The position numbers and the translations under genes are program-made. From positions 868,001 through 932,000 of the forward strand of contig NC_018386.1 in assembly GCF_000208865.1 (NCBI RefSeq): DNA of 64,000 nt. The letters are read 5' to 3'. The notes below the pieces were generated by a model. It saw only the letters and a list, made by a program, of their open reading frames with translations. It did not search any database and was not told the DNA's origin. Below, piece by piece: positions 10,220-20,474 of this stretch. Every line of letters begins with the position of its first letter. The stretch's first letter is position 1. This stretch comes from Neospora caninum Liverpool. Taxonomy: Eukaryota > Apicomplexa > Conoidasida > Eucoccidiorida > Sarcocystidae.

Positions 10220-13200
10220 ACAACTCGCGATTGCGCGCGGAGCTTGAGGCGCGTGGAGACGGTCACTGTGAGCGCGCCCAGACGCAGGCGACGCACGAGC
10301 GACTAAGAGTGCCGCCAGAACGCCCTCGGGCACTGTCCTTTGCTGGGAGGCCTATCCAGATGTCTCTTGTCTGTTGCGAAGCCCCGGCACAGGCCAATGC
10401 GAGCGGCAGCGGAGAGGCGCAGACAGATCGGAAGAGCGGGAGGTCTCGGGAGACGAAGAAGAGTTACACGGAAAGGGGGAACGGACAGCACGAGCGAAGA
10501 CAATGGATGAGGAGGATGCTCCGTAAGAACGACGAAACCGCGCGACAGACAGGGGAAGACACGGAAGGGAAAGAGATGATGCAAGCACAGCGCAGAGAAC
10601 TGATGGGGACTGAGATACGGCAAGGCACTCGCGCAGCGAAAGCGGTCTGAGATGGAATGAAAAAGTGAAGAGAAACAGAGACTGCACAAGGTTGACAGTC
10701 TGGTTGATTGATGGGACAAACCACCCGAAAAGCCCGCGCAACGGTTACAGCCCGGTCCTTCTTTGAGGAGGGGGGGACTCGTAGGGGGTAGAGTGCGACA
10801 GCCGAGCAAAGACAGAGCTTGGAGAGAAATGTGGGGCGTCTGCTGAAAACTCAACACACTTTGGAACCGTCTTGACGCAGTCGTCTGAAAGGACCAATGA
10901 TTCCGAAGTTCTTTCCGGAGGCGGAACAAAGGGCAAATTCAGCCGAGGGGGACCTTGCTGTCTCCACTTGTTCTTTTAGGCAACATGTGCATGGCCTCAG
11001 TGTTGCGCGCAGGGAAAAAATCCTTTGTCACCGCGGCGTTCCTCCTATACACTCACAGGTCACAAACGAAGTGCACGCGGGAGACCGGTTCTGGGGTCTC
11101 TAGGAAGACACCTCACATGCTCGGGGTTCTCCCGACATTCTGAACAATCGGGCGACCACGATCACCAAACGAATCCAGGAATTTTGGGTTCTCCTGAAAA
11201 CAAAGTAGCATACGCAAGTCAAGTGCCAAACTTGGCCTTTCGAAGCTCTGTTGTCGCCAGCTCCTCTCCTTTTTTCTCGAAAGGTGGATAGACCTGAAGC
11301 CGAAAGTTCTACGGATGCAAAAAATTGCCCAAGTTTATCAAAAGCAAAGACACGAAACTCTCTCTTACATAGGCTCTTTCCTTTGATGTACACCGGTCAA
11401 AAATGCAGTAAAGTGGAAGGAGCGTATGTAAGACACTAGGAAACCAGACGTCCTGGTCGGAACGCCGGCGTACTAACTCCAAGCAGTGGAAAAGTGCGCA
11501 ACGCGAGCACAGAGAATGATCGGAATGCTTCTAGAAAGCTAGGCAGAAGAGAAAGAAGAGAAACCTTGTTTCGGCTCCGCCCTTTCTTCACCACTTTGCT
11601 GCCTCGTCCAATCGAGTGTGTTCGTAGAGTGTGCCAAAAGACACAGCTGTTTTCCAAGGATGTTTCTCCCCCCTTTCTCTCTCCTGGTATGAGACAAACT
11701 CGACCTCCACTTCTCTCTTCACCTCCCTCTCCCCCCCAAACAACCAAACCCCCCCCCCTCCCCCGGGATCAAGCGTTGCTGCGGCTACCTGTGCCGTTCG
11801 GAGTGCACGAACAGTCACACCCGCTGAAGGAACGGAAAGCGGTCTGGGGGCATTATATCGAGAGTTCGACGGCGTTACGCATAGGGTTTCAGGGCATCTC
11901 CAAGGGTAGTTGGCACGAGAAAACAGCACCTAGAACTGATGCAGTGCCGCCAGGTAGGAGTTGTGCCGGTTGCTGCTCTGAGTGAGTGTTTTTATGCCAC
12001 CCAATGTCTAGGATTTTTCTAGCTGTTCGCTAAAAAAAAAAACCCACACACGGTTCCGGCGGTTCGTTGTCTAAAAAGCAGTACGCGCTACGAAACCGCA
12101 GGAGTTGCGGAGTTCTACGCAGCACGTTACATGCCAATTTTTTTGCTGAGGCAGCCCTTTAAGGGTCAGCCTCCCTCCGGAACTGCCTACACTGAGACTG
12201 AGGTACTTTCAAAGCCGTTCCCACCCCGTACGAAACAGAAGTCCCGCCGTGGTACCCGGTTCTCTCGGAGATGGCGCAGTTCCTCCCAAGAAAGGGGTTA
12301 ATAGAAGTATCGGGCGGTGCGCTGCATGTGCTCGTGAAGTTTTCGCTTCGCGCACAAACGTCGCTGGTACTAGGAGTGGCAGCAGTGAATGTGCACACAG
12401 GCACGGACAACAGGAAAGCGCGATGGACAAAGCCGCAGTACAGAGACGTCTTTTCCATTTGTCCAATCCAAACACATGAACATTAGGCTCCTCTATGTTC
12501 AGCATCCTATGGTTCTACCTGAGGAACAGCGCACGGTGCCCTCGGAAGCGAGCCCAGGTGACACACGCAGGACGGAAGCATGCTCATTCAACGGATCCAT
12601 GATGTCCCCACAAGCGGGCTTCTCGTACCTCTACAATGTAGCCGATGCCGTCCCCGACTGCTGCAAACAGAACTGTGACTGGCACCGAGGAGTGAAAGGT
12701 CACACGAGCTTTCGTCACATCTCTGGTCGGCAGCACCTGTCGATGCAGCCGACGACAGCCGCCAGACCGAGAAGGGACGTACCCGTCCGGTCCGGTCACA
12801 GTCTGAGGGTGCGATGGGGTCTTTTCAGTATCAAAACAGCGAACCCGCATATTTCGATTAGATCTTCAAGCGAAGGACTTGCCTACACTGAAGACTTACC
12901 ACGCAGACGCGCAACCTTACGAATGAACTGAGATGCCGAAAACATCGGCTGTTTTCAGACAGTGCCCCGCATAGCCAACAACCACGCAGGATGAAACGGA
13001 ATTAACGTCTACAAATGTGAAACAGCCACTTCTACCGAACGGGTATCACATTTCTTTGAGGAACTCAAATGAATCTAGAAAAGCGAAGACGCGTTTCCCT
13101 AAATTCACGCGCAGCACCTCACACCAGACGGTCTGACAAGAGACCACACGGAGTTGGGATGTTCGTGCGAAACGGAGCAGCCGTGTTGGAAAGCCTGGTT

Positions 13201-15105
13201 TCCTGCACAAGTCTGCCAACAAGGGTAGAACGCTTGCGATTTCAAAAGAAATCGTGCAGGCTTGTGGCCAACAATTTTCAGGATGATGATCACTCCGCTC
13301 CGTCGCGATGGAGTTTCTGCCTGTCGCGTTAGTGTGTGTTGAGTGCAGCATTTCTATTATTCTTACGGCACTGTAGTGCATCTGTTGTAACTGGTAATCT
13401 GCGGGAGGATAGGCAATCGGAATCAAATGTACCGTCGCAGGAAGGACTTCCGGTAGTCCGCTCTCTTGTTGAACGCTTGCCGTTCTCATACTGCTACCTT
13501 GTGCTGCTGACTTGGATTTTTTTTGCAGCCGCTACCGACCGCCAAACGCGCGTGCCGCAGCCACAACAGCCGCGTTTTGAGATGCACACGTTTCGATCGA
13601 CGCGTGTTCAAAAACAAACACAACTTGCGAAACGGAGGCGGTAATGCTCTTCTTCAAGAGTGCCCGGTTTGTCTAACGCGCACACGTGTGCCCTCCGCCC
13701 AACCTCCAGTACCTCCTGATCAGGAAAAACGCGTCACACATTCCCCCTGCGCGGTCATCGCAGCAAAGGTTCCTGACTGGGATGAACTGTTGGTGCCTTG
13801 GAAGCGGTGCACGCCACATCTTGTTCGTTGAGCGTCAACCAATGCGCCCGCCCTTGCCTAGCTGCAATACCGCCCCGTTGTAACGCTCATGTCCCCAGCT
13901 GAGGACTTGCCGATTCCCCTCAATTGGGAACGGGTTCCCAACATGCAAACTTTCTTCAGTTGAAGATAACGAGCTTCAACCCTTTCTCCATGGAAAGGCT
14001 GCAGCCAATTACAGGCAGCAGCGCGGACCCAGAGTGGTGCGGGCGGTGGACGGGGAATCGCGAAGGTCGAATTTCTGTGCATGCTCCTGGAGACGCCATT
14101 CAATACTGAGAAACTGCATGCAGGAGACAACAGGAACGCGTTCGAATGTGTAGAGAAAATAATCGAATAAGTCACTCCTTCTGAGCCGCTATGTCCAAGC
14201 AACAACTTCGGGAAATTCTTTGGGGCGTCCTCTCCCGCGCCTGTATTTCCCTGCTCGGTCCCTCGAGCAACAACGGCGTATACATCTGCGCGGCTGCGGG
14301 CAAAAGAACGCCCTGTGGAATGCCCTGCGCTTCGCAAAGTGTACGTCTTGGCTATATTTTTCCCGCCTGATTTGTGTTGGACGAGCGGGCAGTGAAACTT
14401 GTACTGTGTGGTTTCCCGTTGCCCAGAAACCAGGCCGTTGGCGTGCACGACTCCGTTTGTGCAGTACGCAAGAGCCCTGCGATACCTGAAGCGGAGAGCC
14501 TTTTTTCCCCGGCACACGGAGGCCTCGATGAAAGAAGGATCTGTGCTGCTGCTGCATTTTCACGACTTATCTTGTTGGAAAAGACGAACGACTCTGTGCA
14601 AACGCATCGCGCTTCCACTCGATATGGACATGCCGACTGAGAGAAACAATGAGGGCCGGCTCAGACGGGGAAAACGAATTCAGAGGCGTGCTCGAGTATC
14701 TGCCCTGTGTAACTGACTAGTTGCCAAAAGGGAACCAAACATCTTGGCTACTTGGGCGGCTTAAGGTCGCGGCGGCGGAGATGAGTTGCTGCTTAGTGGG
14801 CTCGTGAATCGCGAATGCTTAAAGCAATGACATTAGCGGTCACGTGAAGGCAACGGCTTTTTTGCTTTCTTTTTGACTCTCCGAAACCCAAAGGGAACTT
14901 TCCTGCCAGGTTCTGCATTTTCCCCACGACCTTGTGCATTCTGCGCGGTTCCTCCGACACACACCGTCTGTCTTGTGAAGGAGTGCAAGAGTCGTTCGTG
15001 CCCCGCACCTATATGTGAATCCCCTGCGCCCACGACTCGTGCCGTTTCTGACGTCTTCTGTACCGTTGAATTCCCACCACCTGTGTTGTTGCACCAAGTT
15101 CGACG
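10220..15105. other. Divergent intergenic region, no gene supported
   Basis: About 4.9 kb between the minus-strand SR gene and the plus-strand secreted-protein gene, so it should hold both promoters and leaders. The longest frame is 219 codons on the minus strand (13858-14517), with no domain and heavy overlap by frames on the other strand. There is a C-rich run at 11741-11765 and an A-run near 12031. Two TGCATGC motifs sit at 14078-14084 and 14115-14121. The last 270 bases before 15106 are pyrimidine-rich (CTTTTTTGCTTTCTTTTTG near 14857), like a T. gondii 5' UTR. Confidence 0.5.
14078..14122. promoter_or_regulatory. Paired TGCATGC motifs upstream of the secreted-protein gene
   Basis: TGCATGC at 14078-14084 and TGCATGCA at 14115-14122, 37 bases apart and about 1 kb upstream of the ATG at 15106. 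TGCATGC is a motif reported as enriched in T. gondii promoters and linked to ApiAP2 factors. Function here is inferred from the motif only. Confidence 0.35.
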
Positions 15106-15870
15106 ATGCAGGGCGTTCGCTTCGTCCCGCTCGGCCTCTTTTTTGGAGTCCTCTTCGTCTTTCCCCCTTGTGGGGCAGAGAAGCCGGCTGTCCCCTGCCA
15201 ACCTGCACTGCATACTTCACCCGTTCAGGCGGGGTCTTTCGAGGCCCGCGCCCGTTCAGCAGCGCCGCTAAGCTCGACGTATGGTGGCGCGGCTTCCGAC
15301 GCTGCTTTGCCCGCGTGGAGTGTCGCAGCTGGCCTCCATGAAATTCCAGCAGGCCGTGCAGGCGCTCTTGTCGGTGCACTCGTCGTCGCCGCGGGCCCCC
15401 AAAATGGCGAGGAAGACGCAAGCGCTGCGCAGGAAAGGGCGGACACCGTCCCTGAGCCTCTCCATGAGTCACACAGACAGCAACAGGCTCTCACCTCGCC
15501 ACACTCCCAGTTGAGGGACTCTTCGGCACTCGCGGCAGGCGGGCCTTCTCAGCGGGCGGCAGTTTCCAAGCGTTCGCGGTCCCAAGCAAGAAGCAGACCA
15601 GCGGCTCTCTTGGTGCTCGTCAGAGCGGCAGCGCTCTTTTTTCTGGTCAATCTGCTCATTACGGCATCGATCCTCCCGCCGCCTGCGGTCGTGCGGCGAC
15701 AAGCAGAGACAATTGAAAAGATGGTAGCGCAACGCGTCGGAAACTCGATTCTTGCCACAGCGCTTCAAGAGCAGTTCGCAGTTCGGGGACTTATCGTGGT
15801 CACCTTGGCTGCGGCCATTATCCTCACGGAAGCTGGAGTGCACGCTTTCTTTCGCTCGGTCCTGACATGA
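15106..15870 (+). CDS. Signal-peptide protein with two hydrophobic segments, secreted-effector-like
   Basis: A single-exon frame of 254 residues from ATG at 15106 to TGA at 15868-15870. Residues 1-24 form a signal peptide: MQGVRF, a hydrophobic core (PLGLFFGVLFVF), then PPCGA with likely cleavage before EKPA. Residues 25-165 are Ala, Ser, Gln and Pro-rich without a recognised fold and include a basic stretch, SKRSRSQARSR, at 154-164. A strong hydrophobic segment follows at about 166-190 (LVLVRAAALFFLVNLLITA), and another at about 227-248 (GLIVVTLAAAIILTEAG). Between them lies a charged amphipathic helix (ETIEKMVAQRV). This layout matches dense granule (GRA-like) or other secretory-pathway membrane proteins of coccidia, but I recognise no specific family member. 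No RRL TEXEL motif is visible. The pyrimidine-rich leader just upstream supports the start. It could instead be an unspliced fragment of a larger gene. Confidence 0.6.
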   Translation: MQGVRFVPLGLFFGVLFVFPPCGAEKPAVPCQPALHTSPVQAGSFEARARSAAPLSSTYGGAASDAALPAWSVAAGLHEIPAGRAGALVGALVVAAGPQNGEEDASAAQERADTVPEPLHESHRQQQALTSPHSQLRDSSALAAGGPSQRAAVSKRSRSQARSRPAALLVLVRAAALFFLVNLLITASILPPPAVVRRQAETIEKMVAQRVGNSILATALQEQFAVRGLIVVTLAAAIILTEAGVHAFFRSVLT

Positions 15871-17649
15871 CGCAGCCTGATGCCTGCGTGGAAAGCGCAG
15901 AGAAGTACCGGGGACACGCAACATCAGTGGTTTTCGACGCCATTCCTCAGGGGTCAAGATCCGGAGCGTCTCGATGACACTTGCGGAGCACCAAGCTGGT
16001 GGACGACACAACGCTAGAGCCTTGCAGCGCTCTCCACGATGGTGAGCACAACGACGGAGCATTCGGCAAAACCAGATCAGCAGGTGAAGGCACGCTTAGG
16101 CTGTAGCCTATATGTTGCCTGGGAGGAAAGAGTACAAAGGGTTTGAGAGTGCGATTCCGGCGATCGTCGATGGCCGAAACACCTGTCAACCCAAAGGGAT
16201 GTGCGAGTTGAAACAGAGCAAAAACCAGTGCAGCCACTTTCGGCCACACCACAGCCCAGAGAATCACGAAAGTGACGCGAGCTGACCTTAGGGATCCGTC
16301 GCAATCTCTCGCGAATCCGGTGCACAGCTGAACGCGGTAGCGCGCACACTGATGAGGGACACGGGGAAGAGCACTTTGAATTGCCATCCCTGACAGGCGC
16401 GGAGCAGTCATGGAAGGGATGGCTCGTTTCATCGGTGTCTATCCACTCCGTGCGAGTGGGGACACACACGTTGCTGAGAAACCCTCAAATTTTGCTTCGA
16501 ATGATTTTGTTTTGATGCTTTCGGCTGACTCCTGGTGGGGCACGTTGCGTGAGTCAGACCTGGTGTACACAGGTGGACGTACACAGGCCGATGTGTCAAC
16601 CGTACGATTGTTTGCCGACCGACATACTGGAAGATGTCATTTTCCGAAATTCAAGGCTTATTTCATCCGTTAAAGATGTGGGAAGTGCGGCAGGTGGCGG
16701 ATGTGACAAGTACGAGAAATGCAGATCAAACTTCCCCGCAACTCGACCCGAATACTTTTCTGTTTTTCATAACCGTGGAGGCAGTCCTGGCGTTTGCCCC
16801 GTGTATGGATCTGCATGCCTCGCTCAGTATCAGGAAGGACAAAAACCACCCAGCCTGGCCCGATTGGCGCCGGTCTCATTGTTCGCTGGAGAAGGCGGTG
16901 CAAAGCCAAACCGGAAAATGTTTTTTGGATGTTCCGCCTAGGCCAGGAGCTAACACTTCTTAGAGTGCCCGAGTGCCGCCAGGTCTCACCATTTTGTCCG
17001 CAGGAGACGGAAAGACACCATATCGTCCGCGACACGCAATATGCCTCTTCGTGAACTGTCGTTGGTCCTTGTAATTCTTTCAAGAGGTTGGCATTTCTGT
17101 TTTTGCTGGGGCACTGCTGTGCGTACAGCTACCGGATAACGCTTGGCGGGGAGAGACCCACAGTGGAGCTGTAATCTTTCGTCTCCTACGTAGCCCTAGA
17201 TTGTATAGGAACAATTATGAATGAACAACGGCACACACCAATACATAAACATGCGCATGCTGACTACCCCGAAGAGGGCTGCGCCCGAAGAGGCCCCATC
17301 CGTTTTTTGGTACCTCAAATGCCGCAGGTATATGCCTGACAACGTTTCGCCGCTTGTCCCGCACGCCCTTGTGTGTCCGGCTGCTCTTTTATTTTTTCGT
17401 CGGACTCGTTTCGGCAGAAATCCGTGCTCTTGTTTCTGCCCCTACTGACGGAATCCTTTCCATTAAAACCTGTCACGCACGCGTTTCACGCGGCATCGGA
17501 AACCCACGGCTATTTGGGATTGAACGCAACGGCATGCATGAAACAGGAACAGGCGACGGGGCGTATGGTACCCTGCGCGTTTCCTGCCTTGCTCACGTGC
17601 GGCTCCAAGTTCCTTTTGGCAGTCGGAGATAATCTTTGTTATTTAAATA
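15871..17649. other. Intergenic region after the secreted-protein gene, no gene supported
   Basis: About 1.8 kb. It begins with the 3' UTR of the upstream gene. Small open frames (up to 197 codons, minus strand, overlapping the upstream gene) lack domains. TGCATGC occurs at 16812-16818 and in reverse at 17532-17538. No RNA gene is apparent. Confidence 0.45.
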
Positions 17650-17885
17650 CATGGTGCTCAATTGGTTCTGTTCCAGACTAGTGCCATCATGTCCAGTGCA
17701 TTAAGTGTAGTGGTGTCCAGCTTATATTTGAAAAACCACCATTTGTATACAAGCTGTACGAATATCATATTGACTTTCGTAGTCTCCTTCCTGGAGTTGG
17801 TCTGCACGGAATACACGGATCGGAATTTTTTGTTGTCCTGGCACCTGTTTAGTAACTGGAGGAATTTTTTTACGCCTGAGGGCAC
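17650..17885 (-). pseudogene. Decayed mitochondrial-like fragment, relative of the REP-like interior
   Basis: An AT-rich island. Its minus-strand frame reads VNMIFVQLVYKWWFFKYKLD then TTTLNALDMMA, which aligns with VNGVIFSILGTMMCLFFRFEIY then STILNALNMMV in the insert at 5024-5339. At DNA level, CCATCATGTCCAGTGCATTAAG at 17686 matches CCATCATGTTAAGCGCATTGAG at 5160 with a few changes. I found no terminal inverted repeats here, so only the interior is present or the ends have decayed. Inferred: an independent or older nuclear copy of the same mitochondrial segment, probably near the start of cox1. It is non-functional. Confidence 0.55.
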
Positions 17886-17899
17886 TGCTCGGCCAGCTT

Positions 17900-19199
17900 A
17901 GCGGCACGACAGTTTCTGTGTCTTCGCCTATTATAAACCGCTGGTCTCTTTGAGCGAAGAATGCATAGTGACTTCGTAAATCAAACACGTTTTCTTCCCT
18001 ATTGGAATCCAAGGACTGCGTCCGTGTAGTCTACTGCCACAGTTCCGCCGTGGATGGCTGAATAACGCGATGGCCAGTATCACGGTCTATAGCGCAACTC
18101 CAACTGCTGTCGACAGGATGCAGAGAAAAACCGACACCCGTTTTCACCCCAAGGTGGTTTCTCTCTTTCTGCCGCATAGTTCATGACGGCCAGAGAAGCA
18201 TGTTTCTCAATCCGGATCGAGGAAAAATCTAGACTGGGGATGCATGCAAAACTGGGCAAAACGGCGATTACCATACGGCTTCTCTCCTGCTCGAGGGCCC
18301 TTGCCGTACTGTTTGACTGTTTCATTTCCTAGCTCTTTCCCGTTTTTGCCGAATCCTTACACAGTTGTGAACTTTCCTGTCTCTTCAACGGTTGAAATCA
18401 GAAAGACTGCAGGTAGATATCAATTTGCAACGTACACTCCGGCAGCGCATGCATGCCGTGTCAGTCAGCTACGATCCCGCGGGTTCTGTAAAGCATTGTT
18501 CATTGAGACTGGCTGTGCAAGTCACCTCTTTGTTCGTTTTCTGGGGTCGCCGACGTCTTGTTCTCTCTAGTCTTCGACAGTCTTTCCTACCTTTTTGTTT
18601 CGGTCTTGACTGAGGCATACATCCACAGAAGCGGGATTCACGCCATCTGCCGTTCCGAACTCGAGAGTCCGCTCTTTGCTTCTGTTGGAAAGAGTCTTTC
18701 TTCGCCGCCTCCTGGTATCCCTTTACTTTTGCGAATGCTTATCTGTAGCGTGTGTTTTGGCGAGATCTTGCGCGCTGCCCCATCCCGTACCTCTCGGGGT
18801 TGCTTTTCTGGCCGCCGGCCCATCCGTCGATTTATGTCCTTTTTTCTCAAGTACTCGTTCTCCGTCCCGTCCCTGTTTCCCACCCGATCTTATTTGCTCC
18901 GGTCTGCCGCTACTCTCCCTGTTTCTCTCTCCCTTTGTTTCCTCGATTGCCTCCTCGTCTCCGTCTGTGGAAGTCCTCTGCCTCCTCTTCATGTCCTCAT
19001 CGGGCGGCGCCGCGTCTTCGTCAATCTCTGAATTTCGTTCGTTTCGTTTTCCTGTTGCTGTCTCCTTTAGAAGCTAGGGCATTTGTGTCACTGGCAAGCG
19101 ACTTCGGCATTTTCCTCGCTCGGAAAGTGGGGCGGTTTGTCGGTCAAACGGAGAGAACCATGAAAACTCTGTAGGCATTTCCATAGCAAGGTGTTGACT
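17900..19199 (+). promoter_or_regulatory. Upstream region and pyrimidine-rich leader of the G-patch gene
   Basis: From about 18540 to 19070 the plus strand is dominated by C and T (TTTCTGTTGG, CTCCCTTTGTTTCC and similar), the usual look of a T. gondii 5' UTR. Frames there are open on the plus strand but the composition is repetitive and no protein family is evident. Two TGCATGC motifs lie at 18241-18247 and 18450-18456, roughly 960 and 750 bases before the ATG at 19200. Confidence 0.45.
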
Positions 19200-20474
19200 A
19201 TGGCTGCGGCGCCCAAGAAAATCTCTTTTTCTTTCGGAAGAAAAGCTCCGGTCTCTTCTTCGTCTTCATCGTCTTCGTCGTCTTCCTCGACTCGGTCATC
19301 GTTCTCCTTCTCTCTCTCCGCTTCCCAGCGCGGGGGCTTCGAGCCTGCTCCGGGGGCAAACGCCTTCCAGGGAAGAAGCGCCTTTTTCAAGGAACAAGAA
19401 GAAGAACAGACAGCGGTTCAACAGGTCCTCTCGATCAGCAAGGACGGCGAATGGGAGACGGAAGGAGGCCAAGCGGAGGCCCCTCCTCTGGTGATCCCTT
19501 GCCTCAACCGCCTCGATAAGCCACCCCCATCTGCGTCTGTTTCTTCTGGCGGCAATGGCTCGGAGCCACAAACCAGTGCAGCAAATATCGGCGGCGCAGG
19601 AGAAAAGGAGGAGAAGAAAGAGCCGAACTACCTGTCGCTGGGTAAACACGAGTCTCGCATAAAATCCGAATCTGCAGCGGACGGGGGGATCGATCCTTCT
19701 GGTCCTTCAGACGCGCCCCGTTCGCTGTCTCCGAAACCCGAATATGGACTACGTCCTCCGAAGCATCCGCCGGCTGTTAAAACGGAGCCCGGCGAATCCC
19801 CCGCTCCCGCTTCTTCCTCCCCGTCGTTAGACGACTTGGCCGCTCAGGCGTTGATCGCTGAGGCCAAGGGCGAGCTCGGGTCAGGCCCCGTAGGCACTGC
19901 GGCGCCCATCCTGCCCATTTTGTGTCGGAATGAAAAGCTTGCGGAGCTCCGAAGACGACACAAGGAACGCCTTCAACAGGCGAAGCAACGCACAGTCTCC
20001 CGCTCGGCTTCCGGCATCCGCGGCAGAGGTTTTGTGGCGTTCGACCCGTCCTCTGGGGCTTCGGCTCCTCGCCTCCCGTGGGAGGCAGATAACGGCGTGA
20101 AGGACGAGAGGGAAGACCCTGAGAGAGAACGAGGACAGGCTTCCAGCGAGAAAGAGCTCCTGCAAGAGGAACTCAATCTCCTTCCGGACGCGCCTTCGGC
20201 CACCAGCGCCGAGTACAGTCGGATCCCCGTCAGCGAGTTCGGGCTCGCCATGCTCCGCGGGATGGGGTACGAGGCGGAGAAGGACGGAGAGAAGGACGAG
20301 AAAAAGAGGGGAGCGGCTCCAAAGAGAAAACGGACATACAACCGCGCCGGTCTAGGGAGCGAGGAAGAAGTGGAGCGCCTCTGGGAAGAAAGAGAACAAA
20401 AACTCAGGGAGGAGGCAGCAAGGGACAAAAAACGGAAAATGGACGAAATGCTCAGGCGAAGAAGAGAAGGATAG
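19200..20474 (+). CDS. G-patch splicing factor, Spp2/GPKOW-like
   Basis: Single-exon protein of 424 residues from ATG at 19200 (context GACTATGGC) to TAG at 20472-20474. The N-terminus KKISFSFGRK matches the short conserved start of GPKOW-type proteins. A poly-Ser run follows at about residues 20-30, then a long acidic, Pro/Ser-rich region. A basic helix NEKLAELRRRHKERLQQAK sits near residue 245. The diagnostic element is at residues 338-360, YSRIPVSEFGLAMLRGMGY, a G-patch of the Spp2 DExH-binding class. The C-terminus is Lys/Arg-rich (KRKRTYNRAGLG, then a charged helix). Known: yeast Spp2 binds and activates the DEAH helicase Prp2 (DHX16) for catalytic activation of the spliceosome; human GPKOW and plant MOS2 are relatives with KOW domains. 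No KOW domain is visible here, so the architecture is closer to yeast Spp2. Likely nuclear. Confidence 0.88.
   Translation: MAAAPKKISFSFGRKAPVSSSSSSSSSSSSTRSSFSFSLSASQRGGFEPAPGANAFQGRSAFFKEQEEEQTAVQQVLSISKDGEWETEGGQAEAPPLVIPCLNRLDKPPPSASVSSGGNGSEPQTSAANIGGAGEKEEKKEPNYLSLGKHESRIKSESAADGGIDPSGPSDAPRSLSPKPEYGLRPPKHPPAVKTEPGESPAPASSSPSLDDLAAQALIAEAKGELGSGPVGTAAPILPILCRNEKLAELRRRHKERLQQAKQRTVSRSASGIRGRGFVAFDPSSGASAPRLPWEADNGVKDEREDPERERGQASSEKELLQEELNLLPDAPSATSAEYSRIPVSEFGLAMLRGMGYEAEKDGEKDEKKRGAAPKRKRTYNRAGLGSEEEVERLWEEREQKLREEAARDKKRKMDEMLRRRREG

Noticed and set aside
13858..14517. 219-codon minus-strand frame
   Set aside because: No domain, mixed composition and several equally long frames on the other strand. 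Not supportable as a gene.
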